Below, piece after piece: positions 7,858 through 15,305 of a DNA stretch of 64,000 bases. Numbering within the stretch: the stretch's first letter is position 1; every line of letters begins with the position of its first letter. Made by a program: the position numbers and the translations under genes. Source of the stretch: Georgenia faecalis (lineage in GTDB: Bacteria; Actinomycetota; Actinomycetes; Actinomycetales; Actinomycetaceae). The notes under the pieces were generated by a model. The model was not told where the DNA came from. It did not search any database and worked only from the letters and a program-made list of their open reading frames with translations. The stretch is from assembly GCF_003710105.1 (NCBI RefSeq), contig NZ_CP033325.1, positions 1,612,001 through 1,676,000 of the forward strand, written 5' to 3'.

Positions 7858-8271
7858 ATGGACCGCAAGGACAATCCGGACCGCAAGGACAATCCGGACC
7901 GGCGATCTGCCGGTGACCACCCGCAGGTGCGGCGCGAGCAGGATGCCCGGCGCGACCTGCTCGCCGCCGGTGCCGACGCGCTGGACGCACCGCCGTGGCG
8001 ACCGGCTCCGGTGCCGCCGTCGGCGGTCGACCTCGTCCAGTACGCGGACTGGCGGTCATCGGACCTCGACCCGCAGCACCTCCTCAGTGCGCTCGCGCTC
8101 ATGCCCGCCGCTCGCGCCGAGATCGAGGGGGTGGAGACCGGGCTCCTGTTTGCCGCGCGAAGCGCCGGCCTGACCTGGGCGCAGATCGCCGACGCCATGG
8201 GGTTCCGTTCCCCGCAGGCCTGTCAGCAGCACTTCAGCCGGCTCGCCGGTCGCCGGGGCGAGCCGTCATGA
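7858..8271 (+). CDS. putative DNA-binding protein with C-terminal HTH
   Basis: The 137-residue protein has a charged N-terminus with a perfect 18-bp tandem duplication (DRKDNP twice). A conserved part follows (about 55-135) ending in AGLTWAQIADAMGFRSPQACQQHFSRL, a clear helix-turn-helix. It overlaps the next gene by an ATGA, so the two are co-translated. I do not recognise a named family. The palindromic promoter and the regulator-like partner suggest a two-component-style transcription control pair whose signal is unknown. Confidence 0.7.
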   Translation: MDRKDNPDRKDNPDRRSAGDHPQVRREQDARRDLLAAGADALDAPPWRPAPVPPSAVDLVQYADWRSSDLDPQHLLSALALMPAARAEIEGVETGLLFAARSAGLTWAQIADAMGFRSPQACQQHFSRLAGRRGEPS

Positions 8272-8903
8272 CGCGCCCCTCGCAGCCCGACCTCCTCGTC
8301 CTCCACGCCGTCCGGCTGCTCGGTTTCGCCGACACCGGCGCCATCGCCCGGCGCTTCGGCCTCGACCTCGCCGAGACCGCGCGGACCCTGCGGGTAGCCG
8401 AGGAGCGGGGATGGGTGGGACGGGCCTCCTTTGCCGGGCTCGAGGGGTGGTCGCTCACGGAGGAGGGCAAGGCCGAGAATGAAGCCGCGCTGGCCCGGGA
8501 GCGCCTCGACGCCGACCCCGACGACGTCGTCGGCGCGGTGTACCGCGACTTCCTCCCGCTCAACGCCCGGCTCCTGCGCGCCACCACCGACTGGCAGCTC
8601 AAGCCCGACCGCGCCGACCCGTTCGCCGCCAACGACCACCGCGACGCCGACTGGGACGCGCGCGTCCTCGACGAGCTCGCCGCCGTGCGCCGCGCGATGA
8701 TCCCCCTCGTCGGTCGACTCACCCGCGTGCTCACCCGGTTCGACGGCTACGACGCCCGGTACTCCGCCGCGCTCCAGCGCGCGTGGTCCGGCGCCCACGA
8801 GTGGGTCGACCGGACGAGCGTCGACTCCTGCCACACGGTGTGGTTCCAGCTCCATGAGGACCTGCTCGCGACGCAGGGTGTCGACCGCAGCGCCGAGCGC
8901 TGA
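8268..8903 (+). CDS. MarR-like winged-helix regulator, partner of the upstream gene
   Basis: The 211-residue protein opens with a winged helix (LLVLHAVRLLGFADTGAIARRFGLDLAETARTLRVAEERGWV, then GWSLTEEGKAE) resembling MarR or LysM-less DNA-binding domains. The C-terminal 130 residues are rich in Trp, Asp and Arg (TTDWQLKPDR, DADWDARVLDEL) and carry no motif I can name. The start overlaps the previous stop (ATGA at 8268-8271). The pair probably forms one regulatory unit. Its targets are not identifiable from neighbours, since the next gene converges. Confidence 0.7.
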   Translation: MTRPSQPDLLVLHAVRLLGFADTGAIARRFGLDLAETARTLRVAEERGWVGRASFAGLEGWSLTEEGKAENEAALARERLDADPDDVVGAVYRDFLPLNARLLRATTDWQLKPDRADPFAANDHRDADWDARVLDELAAVRRAMIPLVGRLTRVLTRFDGYDARYSAALQRAWSGAHEWVDRTSVDSCHTVWFQLHEDLLATQGVDRSAER

Positions 8904-8925
8904 GCACGACGCGGACGTAGACGCG

Positions 8926-8957
8926 GACGAGCCCCGCACCGTGGTGCGGGGCTCGTC
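8926..8957. terminator. bidirectional terminator between convergent genes
   Basis: A perfect 15-bp stem with a 2-base loop (arms GACGAGCCCCGCACC and complement) lies between the + strand stop at 8903 and the - strand stop at 8992. It can serve both genes. Confidence 0.75.
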
Positions 8958-8991
8958 CACGCCGTCGCCGGCGATCAGGCGGGCGGCGGCG

Positions 8992-11979
8992 TCAGCCGCG
9001 GTTCACCCGCCGCGCCCGCGCGGCGAGCGCGAGGGCGAGTCCACCGAGCGCGAGGACCAGCGCGCCCAGTGCGCCGAGGGTCGCGCCGACACCCGTGGCC
9101 GGCAGGCCCGGACGGTCGTCGTCCGCGCCGCCGCCCGGAGGCGGAGTGTCGTCGTCGCCACCGGCGCCACCGCCGGGGGCCGACGGCGTCTCGGTCGGCC
9201 CGTCCGTCGGGGGCGTGGCCGGGTCGGTCGGCGGGCCGGCCGGGTCGGTCGGCCCGTCCGTCGGGGGCGTGGTCGGCGGTGCCGTCGGCTCCTGGCCCAC
9301 GACCGTCACGGCGCTGTCCTCGGAGGGCTCGAGGATCTCGAAGCCGAGGAACTCCGCGGTGACGGTGTGCTCGCCCGAGGCGAGGTCGCTCGGCAGGGTC
9401 ACGGTCGCGACGCCGTCGACGAGGTGGACGTCCTGCGCCCAGTCGCCGACGCTGAAGCGGACCTGGCCGCCGGTCTCGAAGGTGTCGGCCGCCGTCACGG
9501 TGGCGGTCGCCGTCGGCGCCTCGCCGTGGTCCACGGCCCCGTCCACCACGAGCTCGGTGGTGGTGGCGACGTCCTCGTTGGCGATGCCCCGGATGTCGTT
9601 CCACTCCCGCACGGTGATGGGGATGACCGTGCCGTGCCGGGGGCGCGGGACACCGGCGTTGGTCATCGTGATCGGCAGGGGGTTCCACGTCGGTGCCTCG
9701 ATGTCCTCGCTGCACGCCGCCTGGTAGCCACCGCCGTTGGTGTAGCGGTCACCCCACAGGTAGAACTGCCCGGGGCACGCGGTGTCCCCGGGGTTCGCCT
9801 GGAAGATCACCGGGCCCTCGTAGCCCTGGTCGCTCGCCCACGTGGTCCGGCCGAGGGCCGGCGCGACGAGCGTCCAGTTGTCGATGTCGCTGTCGAGGAA
9901 GTCGGTGTGCTTCTCGGAGAAGAGGTCCGACCCGGCGTTGCCCGCCTCGTTCTTCGTCACGCGGTAGTACTGGTCGCCCACCTTGATCGCGGTCGTGTCG
10001 ATCCGCGACAGCGGCGCGGGGTTCTGCCAGACCTGCGGCTCGGAGAACGTCTGGAAGTCGCGCGTGACGTTGTACCACATCTGCGCATTGCCCTGGCCGG
10101 TGCGGTTCACCGGGTCGTCCCACAGCGACTGCGCCCAGAACACGACGTAGGCACCGATCTCCTCGACCCACAACGACTCGGGCGCGAAGGCGTTGCCGGC
10201 GTCGTCCGGGGCGACCGTGACGTGGCGCTGCGGCGTCCAGTTGACGAGGTCGTTCGACTCGAAGACCTCGATGGACTGGGTGTCGTTGATGTTGTACCCG
10301 CCCTGGTCGTACCAGTTGAGGTCGGTGGCGATCATGTAGAACGTGTCACCGTCGGGCGAGCGGACGATGTGCGGGTCCCGCAGGCCCTGGTCGCCGAGCT
10401 GGGAGATGAGCGACGGGCGGCCGCCGGTGAGGCCGGTCCAGTCGAGGGCGGTGTTGCCGTTGGACGTGGCGAACATGATCTGCTCCCCGTCGGCCAGGTG
10501 CTCGCCCTTGAAGTAGCCGAGGAAGTAGCGCTCGAACTCCTCGACCCGGGGCAGCGGCTCGACCCTCGCCTCGAACGTCTTGGTCTCCGAGGCCCCGCCT
10601 CGGGTGATCGTCGCCGTGAGGGTCACCGGCACGGCGTCGTGGCCGTACGGCGGGCGGGTCACCTCCCCGGTCGGGGCGATGAGGTCGGAGCTGGACGACC
10701 ACGTGATCGTCGAGCCGAACTCGCCCTCCGCGGGCAGCGTGAGGTGCCCGCGCACCGCGTCCGTGGCGTGCAGGGTGAGGTCGTAGGCGTCGCGGTCCAC
10801 GGACTGGGCGTCGTCGAACTCGGCCTTGACGGTGATGGGGATGTCGCGGGTGACCACCTCGTCGGCGCCCTTGCGCAGCGTCGCCGTCAGCGTGGCGGTG
10901 GCGTCGGGCTGGCCGGCGGCCGGTCGCGTGATCCGGCCGGTGACCTCGACCTTCGGGGCGGTGGCGGGCGGGGTGTAGACCTCGACGACGGCGGGGTCCG
11001 AGCTCGTCCAGGTGATGGTGGAACCGGCGACCGAGCCGGTCTCGGGCAGCACGAGGTCCCGCACGACGGCGGTGGTGAGGCCGAGGTCGATCGCGGCGGC
11101 GTCGGCCCGGACGCCGGTCACCACGGTCTCGTCCGCGAGGTCGAGCACCTCCGCCGGGCTCACGGCCCGGTCGTAGACCCGGAAGTCGCTGAGCGTGCCC
11201 CGGAAGGAGTAGTCGCCGGAGTTCTGCGACCGGGCGAGAAAGTTGCAGCCCGTCCCCGCCGCGTTGACCGAGGGCGGGGTGGTGAGGTCGGTGGCCTGGG
11301 CGCGCTGGACGCCGTCGAGGTAGACGGTGCCCGTCCACGTGGCGCCGTCGCCGTTGAGCGCCTGCGTGTACGTGACGTGCTGCCAGGCCCCCTCGAGCAG
11401 GCGGAAGCCGTTCTGCTGGACGTTCTGGGTGCCCACCCCGACGCGGAAGCGGGCGCCCGGGCGGTTCCCCGCCGTGTTCGACGCGAAGATTGAGCCCTGC
11501 GCGCCCGTGTCGGCGTCGCAGGTGCCGGACTTGCTGCCGAAGGTCCAGATCTGGTGGTGCCCGACGTTGGCGGGATCGACCCACACGTCGTAGTCGACGG
11601 TGAGGCTCGTCATCCCCGCCGTGAGGTCGTCCGGCAGTGCCACGTACGCGCCCTCGAGGGCGCCCTCGTAGGAGTCCGGGTTGAACCGGACGCCGTCGCC
11701 GGTGAGCTCGGCGTTGTCGGGGTTGACCAGCGTGGCGTTGGCGGCCGCGCCGGCGCTCCCGGAGTTCGCCAGGACGGTCCCGCTGGTCTCGTCCAGCGCG
11801 AAGTGGTGGACGAGGCCGTCGGTCGGGGCGACCTGCAGCGACGGGCGCAGCTGGGCCGGGGAGATCCCTCCGGCCGATGCGGACGTGGCAGCGAACGAGG
11901 CGGCGCCCATGGTGAGCACCGTCACGACGCTGATGGTTCGGAGCCGTCCGCGCCGTGGCTTCATGGCAGCAGGGGTCAT
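8992..11979 (-). CDS. secreted, wall-anchored GH43-like glycosidase with LamG and Ig-like domains
   Basis: The 995-residue precursor has a signal peptide (to about 37), then a LamG/concanavalin-type domain (about 50-280: HHFALDETSGT to FRGTLSDFRVYDRAVSPAEV). Two atrophied bacterial Ig repeats (about 290-485) each read like STITWTSSDP. A five-bladed GH43-type propeller (about 495-800) carries GLRDPHIVRSPDGDTFYMIATD with the likely catalytic Asp. An Ig-like domain, a Pro/Thr stalk and LPATG at about 959 with a membrane helix finish it. It should be an arabinofuranosidase- or xylosidase-type enzyme on the wall. AGGAG lies 11 bases before ATG 11979; a GTG at 11991 is too close to it. Confidence 0.85.
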   Translation of the reverse strand: MTPAAMKPRRGRLRTISVVTVLTMGAASFAATSASAGGISPAQLRPSLQVAPTDGLVHHFALDETSGTVLANSGSAGAAANATLVNPDNAELTGDGVRFNPDSYEGALEGAYVALPDDLTAGMTSLTVDYDVWVDPANVGHHQIWTFGSKSGTCDADTGAQGSIFASNTAGNRPGARFRVGVGTQNVQQNGFRLLEGAWQHVTYTQALNGDGATWTGTVYLDGVQRAQATDLTTPPSVNAAGTGCNFLARSQNSGDYSFRGTLSDFRVYDRAVSPAEVLDLADETVVTGVRADAAAIDLGLTTAVVRDLVLPETGSVAGSTITWTSSDPAVVEVYTPPATAPKVEVTGRITRPAAGQPDATATLTATLRKGADEVVTRDIPITVKAEFDDAQSVDRDAYDLTLHATDAVRGHLTLPAEGEFGSTITWSSSSDLIAPTGEVTRPPYGHDAVPVTLTATITRGGASETKTFEARVEPLPRVEEFERYFLGYFKGEHLADGEQIMFATSNGNTALDWTGLTGGRPSLISQLGDQGLRDPHIVRSPDGDTFYMIATDLNWYDQGGYNINDTQSIEVFESNDLVNWTPQRHVTVAPDDAGNAFAPESLWVEEIGAYVVFWAQSLWDDPVNRTGQGNAQMWYNVTRDFQTFSEPQVWQNPAPLSRIDTTAIKVGDQYYRVTKNEAGNAGSDLFSEKHTDFLDSDIDNWTLVAPALGRTTWASDQGYEGPVIFQANPGDTACPGQFYLWGDRYTNGGGYQAACSEDIEAPTWNPLPITMTNAGVPRPRHGTVIPITVREWNDIRGIANEDVATTTELVVDGAVDHGEAPTATATVTAADTFETGGQVRFSVGDWAQDVHLVDGVATVTLPSDLASGEHTVTAEFLGFEILEPSEDSAVTVVGQEPTAPPTTPPTDGPTDPAGPPTDPATPPTDGPTETPSAPGGGAGGDDDTPPPGGGADDDRPGLPATGVGATLGALGALVLALGGLALALAARARRVNRG

Positions 11980-12038
11980 GCGATCACACACTCCTTTGTG
12001 AGGGTCGGGAGCGCGCCGAGAGCGCCCCTCCGCCGATC

Positions 12039-12054
12039 ATGTGCGCGATCACAT
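12039..12054. promoter_or_regulatory. LacI-type operator half of the GH43 divergent promoter (site 1)
   Basis: ATGTGCGCGATCACAT has ATGTG/CACAT arms around a CG-rich centre, the pattern of LacI-family operators. It lies 60 bp upstream of the leftward GH43 gene. Confidence 0.45.
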
Positions 12055-12056
12055 CG

Positions 12057-12070
12057 GGGTGTCAACACCC
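12057..12070. promoter_or_regulatory. palindrome in the GH43 divergent promoter (site 2)
   Basis: GGGTGT-CA-ACACCC is a perfect palindrome directly before TTGACG (12071-12076), a possible -35 box for the rightward GH43 genes. Confidence 0.4.
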
Positions 12071-12083
12071 TTGACGGTAGGGA

Positions 12084-12109
12084 TGTGAGCGATAACACTA
12101 ACCGTTATC
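12084..12109. promoter_or_regulatory. LacI-type operator of the GH43 divergent promoter (site 3)
   Basis: TGTGAGCGATAACA (12084-12097) resembles actinobacterial LacI-family operators. It overlaps a second perfect repeat, GATAAC (12091-12096) with GTTATC (12104-12109). It is 66 bp upstream of the rightward GH43 start. No LacI gene is present in the window, so the regulator must be elsewhere. Confidence 0.45.
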
Positions 12110-12174
12110 CAGAGCCATGCCCGGATCTCACATCGTGAGCGGCGGCCGAGGAACCGACAGCGAAGGAGCTGGAC

Positions 12175-15144
12175 ATGGTGCGTCGACCCAGGACCGCGAC
12201 ACGCGGCCGTGCAGACCGCGTGCGACAGGCCGTGGCGCCGGCCGTGGCAGCGCTCCTGATGGCGCCGTTGCTCCTCGCTGGCCCGGCGATCGCCGCGGAA
12301 GCGCCTTGGGATCCCGCGCCGTCGTACACGTCCACGGACCGCGGGGACGGCACCTACACGGTCCCGCTGCTCAACGCCGACGTGCCGGACATCAGCGTGG
12401 CCCGCGTCCCGGCCGCCGAGAGCGGTGAGGACCGCGACGTCTACTACATGGTCAGCACGACGATGCACCTCAGCCCCGGTGCGCCGGTCATGAAGTCGTA
12501 CGACCTCGTCAACTGGGAGATCGTCAGCTACGTCTTCGACCGCGCCAGCATCGGGGACCAGTTCTCGCTGCGCAACGGTGAGAACTCGTACGGTCAAGGG
12601 CAGTGGGCCTCGTCGTTGCGCTACCACGACGGCATGTACTACGTGCTGTTCAACACGAACAACCTCGGCGGCGCGTACCTCTACCGCACGGACGACGTCG
12701 AGAACGGCACGTGGGAGAGGACCTCCCTCGGGCGTGGGCTGCACGACCCCTCGCTCTTCTTCGACGAGGCCGACGGCGGAACGCCCTACATCTTCTACGG
12801 CGGCGGCAGCGCCGTGCGGCTCAACGACGAGCTCACCTCGATCGTCGAGGAGTACCCGAACGTCATCCGCGCCTCGGAGTACGCGCAGGAGCCCTTCATC
12901 GGGGGCCTCTTCGAGGGCCTGCAGGTGTTCTACATCGACGGGAACTACTACCTCGCCGTCATCACGTGGCCGCCCGGGCAGGGACGCCAGGTCGTGCTCT
13001 TCCGTTCCCCGGTCCTGCTCGGGCGGTACGAGACGGCGGACGGCAGCAACCCCTACGTCGCGCGCAGCGGGCTCAACTCCAACGGGTTCGCCCAGGGCAG
13101 CCTGGTCCCGGTCGCCGGGTTGGACGGGCAGGACACCTGGCACGGGATGTTCTTCCGGGACACGTTCCCGATCGGCCGCATCCCAGCGCTCATCCCGGCC
13201 ACGTGGACCGACGGGTGGCCGACGTTCGGCAACGGAGGCGTCGTCCCCGTCAACGGTGCCTTCCCCAAGCCGATCACGCTGAGCGAGGCGGAGCAGCGGC
13301 TCGAGCAGCAGAAGAGCATCGTCGCCTCCGACGACTTCGACAACGACGCGCCGCACCGCCCGTGGATGGATGAGCAGTGGGACATCCCCGACGCCCCCGA
13401 CATCGACGAGTCGCTCCTCGGCGTCGAGCTGCTCGCCAACCCCGGCTTCGAGAACGGCACGACCGGCTGGCAGGTCAACGGCTCAGGGGTGCTGACGACG
13501 ACGGACGACGCCTACGCCGGGGAGAGCGCGGTGCTCGTCTCGGGCCGGACGACCACCGGGGCGGGCCCCGTCCAGGACGTCACGGCGAAGGTCCAGGCAG
13601 GCGTCACCTACGACGTCTCGGCGATGGTCCGGTACGACAACCCGGCGAGCCCCGCGACAAAGCAGTTCTTCCTCACCGCGCACTACGGCGGCAGCTCGTA
13701 CACCAACCTCGCCAGCGTCACCGCCCAGCGGGGGCAGTGGGCACGGATCCAGGGCACCGTGACCGTGCCGGCAGGCCAGGCCCCCACGACGATGCGGCTG
13801 TTCGTGGAGACGCCGTGGACGGCCAACCCCGGCAGTGCCCCCGACGTGCACCTCATGGACTTCATGGTCGACGACCTGTCGTTCGTCGGCCGGCCCGTCG
13901 ACGTCGAGCAGCCGGCGCCGGAGGAGATCGCGTTCAACGGCTCGCGCCTGGATGAGGCGTGGCAGTGGAACCACGCGCCGGACAACCGGTACTGGTCGCT
14001 CACCGACCGCACCGGGTGGCTCCGGCTCACCACCGGCAAGGTCGTCACGGGCGACTACGTGTTCACCAAGCTGTCCAACCGCCCCGAGCTCACCTACCTC
14101 GAGGAGGCCCGCAACACGCTCTCGCAACGCACCTTCGGGCCGCGGGCCTCGGCCGAGACCGCGCTCGACGTGTCCGGGATGCGGGACGGGGACACCGCGG
14201 GCCTGGCGGTCTACAACCGTGGCTTCTCCTACGTCGCCGTCCGCCGCGAGGGCGGCCAGAACACCCTCGGGGTGGTCAACCGCACGCAGCCGTTCCCCGT
14301 CGCCGTCGACCAGGAGGCGGCCGAGGCTTTCCTCCCCGGGACGACCGTCGCCCTCGGCGACGCCACCGAGGTGCACCTCAAGGCCGATGCCGACTTCGCC
14401 TCGCCCACGGGGCAGCTCTGGACGACGTTCTACTACAGCCTCGACGGGACCACGTGGTCGGCCCTCGGCGGGCGCGTGGGCCCCCAGACCCTGGACGGCA
14501 GCCTCGCGCACTTCATGGGTCACCGGTTCGGCCTGTTCAACTACGCGACCGAGGAGGCCGGCGGCCACGTCGACGTCGACCACTACCTGCTCAGCGACAC
14601 GCTCACGGCGCAGGGCAGCCCGCTCGACACCACGGCGCTCGATGCTGCGCTCGCTCACGCGCGCACGCTCGACGAGGCGGACTACCCCCAGCCGGCGTGG
14701 GACGCGATGACGACGGCGCTCGCCAAGGCCGAGGCCGCGCGCGCCGGGGCGCTCGGCACCCAGAACCAGATCGACGCGCCCGAGCGCGCCCTGAGCCTGG
14801 AGCTCGCCCGGCTGGCGGTGATCGCCGAGCGGGCCGAGCCGTCGGTCGACGTGTCGGTGACCGCTGAGCCACGGTGCGTCGCGGGCCGCGCCGTGCTCGC
14901 GGTGCGGGCGGTCAACGACGAGTCCGTGGCGGTGCGTCTGGCGCTGGAGTCGCCGTACGGGTCCCGGACGTTCGCCTCGGTGGCCCCGGGCCGGGGTGCC
15001 TCGCACGCCTTCAGCGCCCGGGTGGTCGACCTGCCCGCAGGTGAGGTCGCCGCCGTCGTCACGGTCGACGGCGAGCAGCCGGTGCGGATCACGGCGCCCT
15101 ACGGGGCGGCGTCGTGCGGGCCAGGCCCCTCGCCCTCGTCCTGA
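12175..15144 (+). CDS. secreted GH43 beta-xylosidase/arabinosidase with inserted CBM and FIVAR
   Basis: The 989-residue precursor has a signal peptide ending AGPAIAAEA. A GH43 propeller (about 45-380) contains PDISVARV (catalytic Asp), VYYMVSTTMHLSPGAPVMKSYD, GLHDPSLFF and EGLQVFYIDGNYYL (candidate acid Glu). A carbohydrate-binding CBM4_9/22-like jelly roll (about 420-575) follows, then a GH43 C2-type beta-sandwich (about 585-815). A FIVAR helical domain (about 820-885) and a shared C-terminal module of about 100 residues complete it. It should act on xylo-oligosaccharide side chains outside the cell. There is no sorting signal. ATG at 12175 follows AAGGAG. Confidence 0.88.
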   Translation: MVRRPRTATRGRADRVRQAVAPAVAALLMAPLLLAGPAIAAEAPWDPAPSYTSTDRGDGTYTVPLLNADVPDISVARVPAAESGEDRDVYYMVSTTMHLSPGAPVMKSYDLVNWEIVSYVFDRASIGDQFSLRNGENSYGQGQWASSLRYHDGMYYVLFNTNNLGGAYLYRTDDVENGTWERTSLGRGLHDPSLFFDEADGGTPYIFYGGGSAVRLNDELTSIVEEYPNVIRASEYAQEPFIGGLFEGLQVFYIDGNYYLAVITWPPGQGRQVVLFRSPVLLGRYETADGSNPYVARSGLNSNGFAQGSLVPVAGLDGQDTWHGMFFRDTFPIGRIPALIPATWTDGWPTFGNGGVVPVNGAFPKPITLSEAEQRLEQQKSIVASDDFDNDAPHRPWMDEQWDIPDAPDIDESLLGVELLANPGFENGTTGWQVNGSGVLTTTDDAYAGESAVLVSGRTTTGAGPVQDVTAKVQAGVTYDVSAMVRYDNPASPATKQFFLTAHYGGSSYTNLASVTAQRGQWARIQGTVTVPAGQAPTTMRLFVETPWTANPGSAPDVHLMDFMVDDLSFVGRPVDVEQPAPEEIAFNGSRLDEAWQWNHAPDNRYWSLTDRTGWLRLTTGKVVTGDYVFTKLSNRPELTYLEEARNTLSQRTFGPRASAETALDVSGMRDGDTAGLAVYNRGFSYVAVRREGGQNTLGVVNRTQPFPVAVDQEAAEAFLPGTTVALGDATEVHLKADADFASPTGQLWTTFYYSLDGTTWSALGGRVGPQTLDGSLAHFMGHRFGLFNYATEEAGGHVDVDHYLLSDTLTAQGSPLDTTALDAALAHARTLDEADYPQPAWDAMTTALAKAEAARAGALGTQNQIDAPERALSLELARLAVIAERAEPSVDVSVTAEPRCVAGRAVLAVRAVNDESVAVRLALESPYGSRTFASVAPGRGASHAFSARVVDLPAGEVAAVVTVDGEQPVRITAPYGAASCGPGPSPSS

Positions 15145-15305
15145 CGACCAGCCCATCAAGGAGAGGAGGGCCGGCACGGCGTCGCCGGGGCAGGCGGCAT
15201 CGCTGCGCGGGAGCCGCCCTGCGGTGCGCGACAGCGAGCGGTACACGCGTCCGGGATCGATGACGACCCGGGCAGCCTGCAGGACCACAGATCAAGGAGA
15301 AGATC

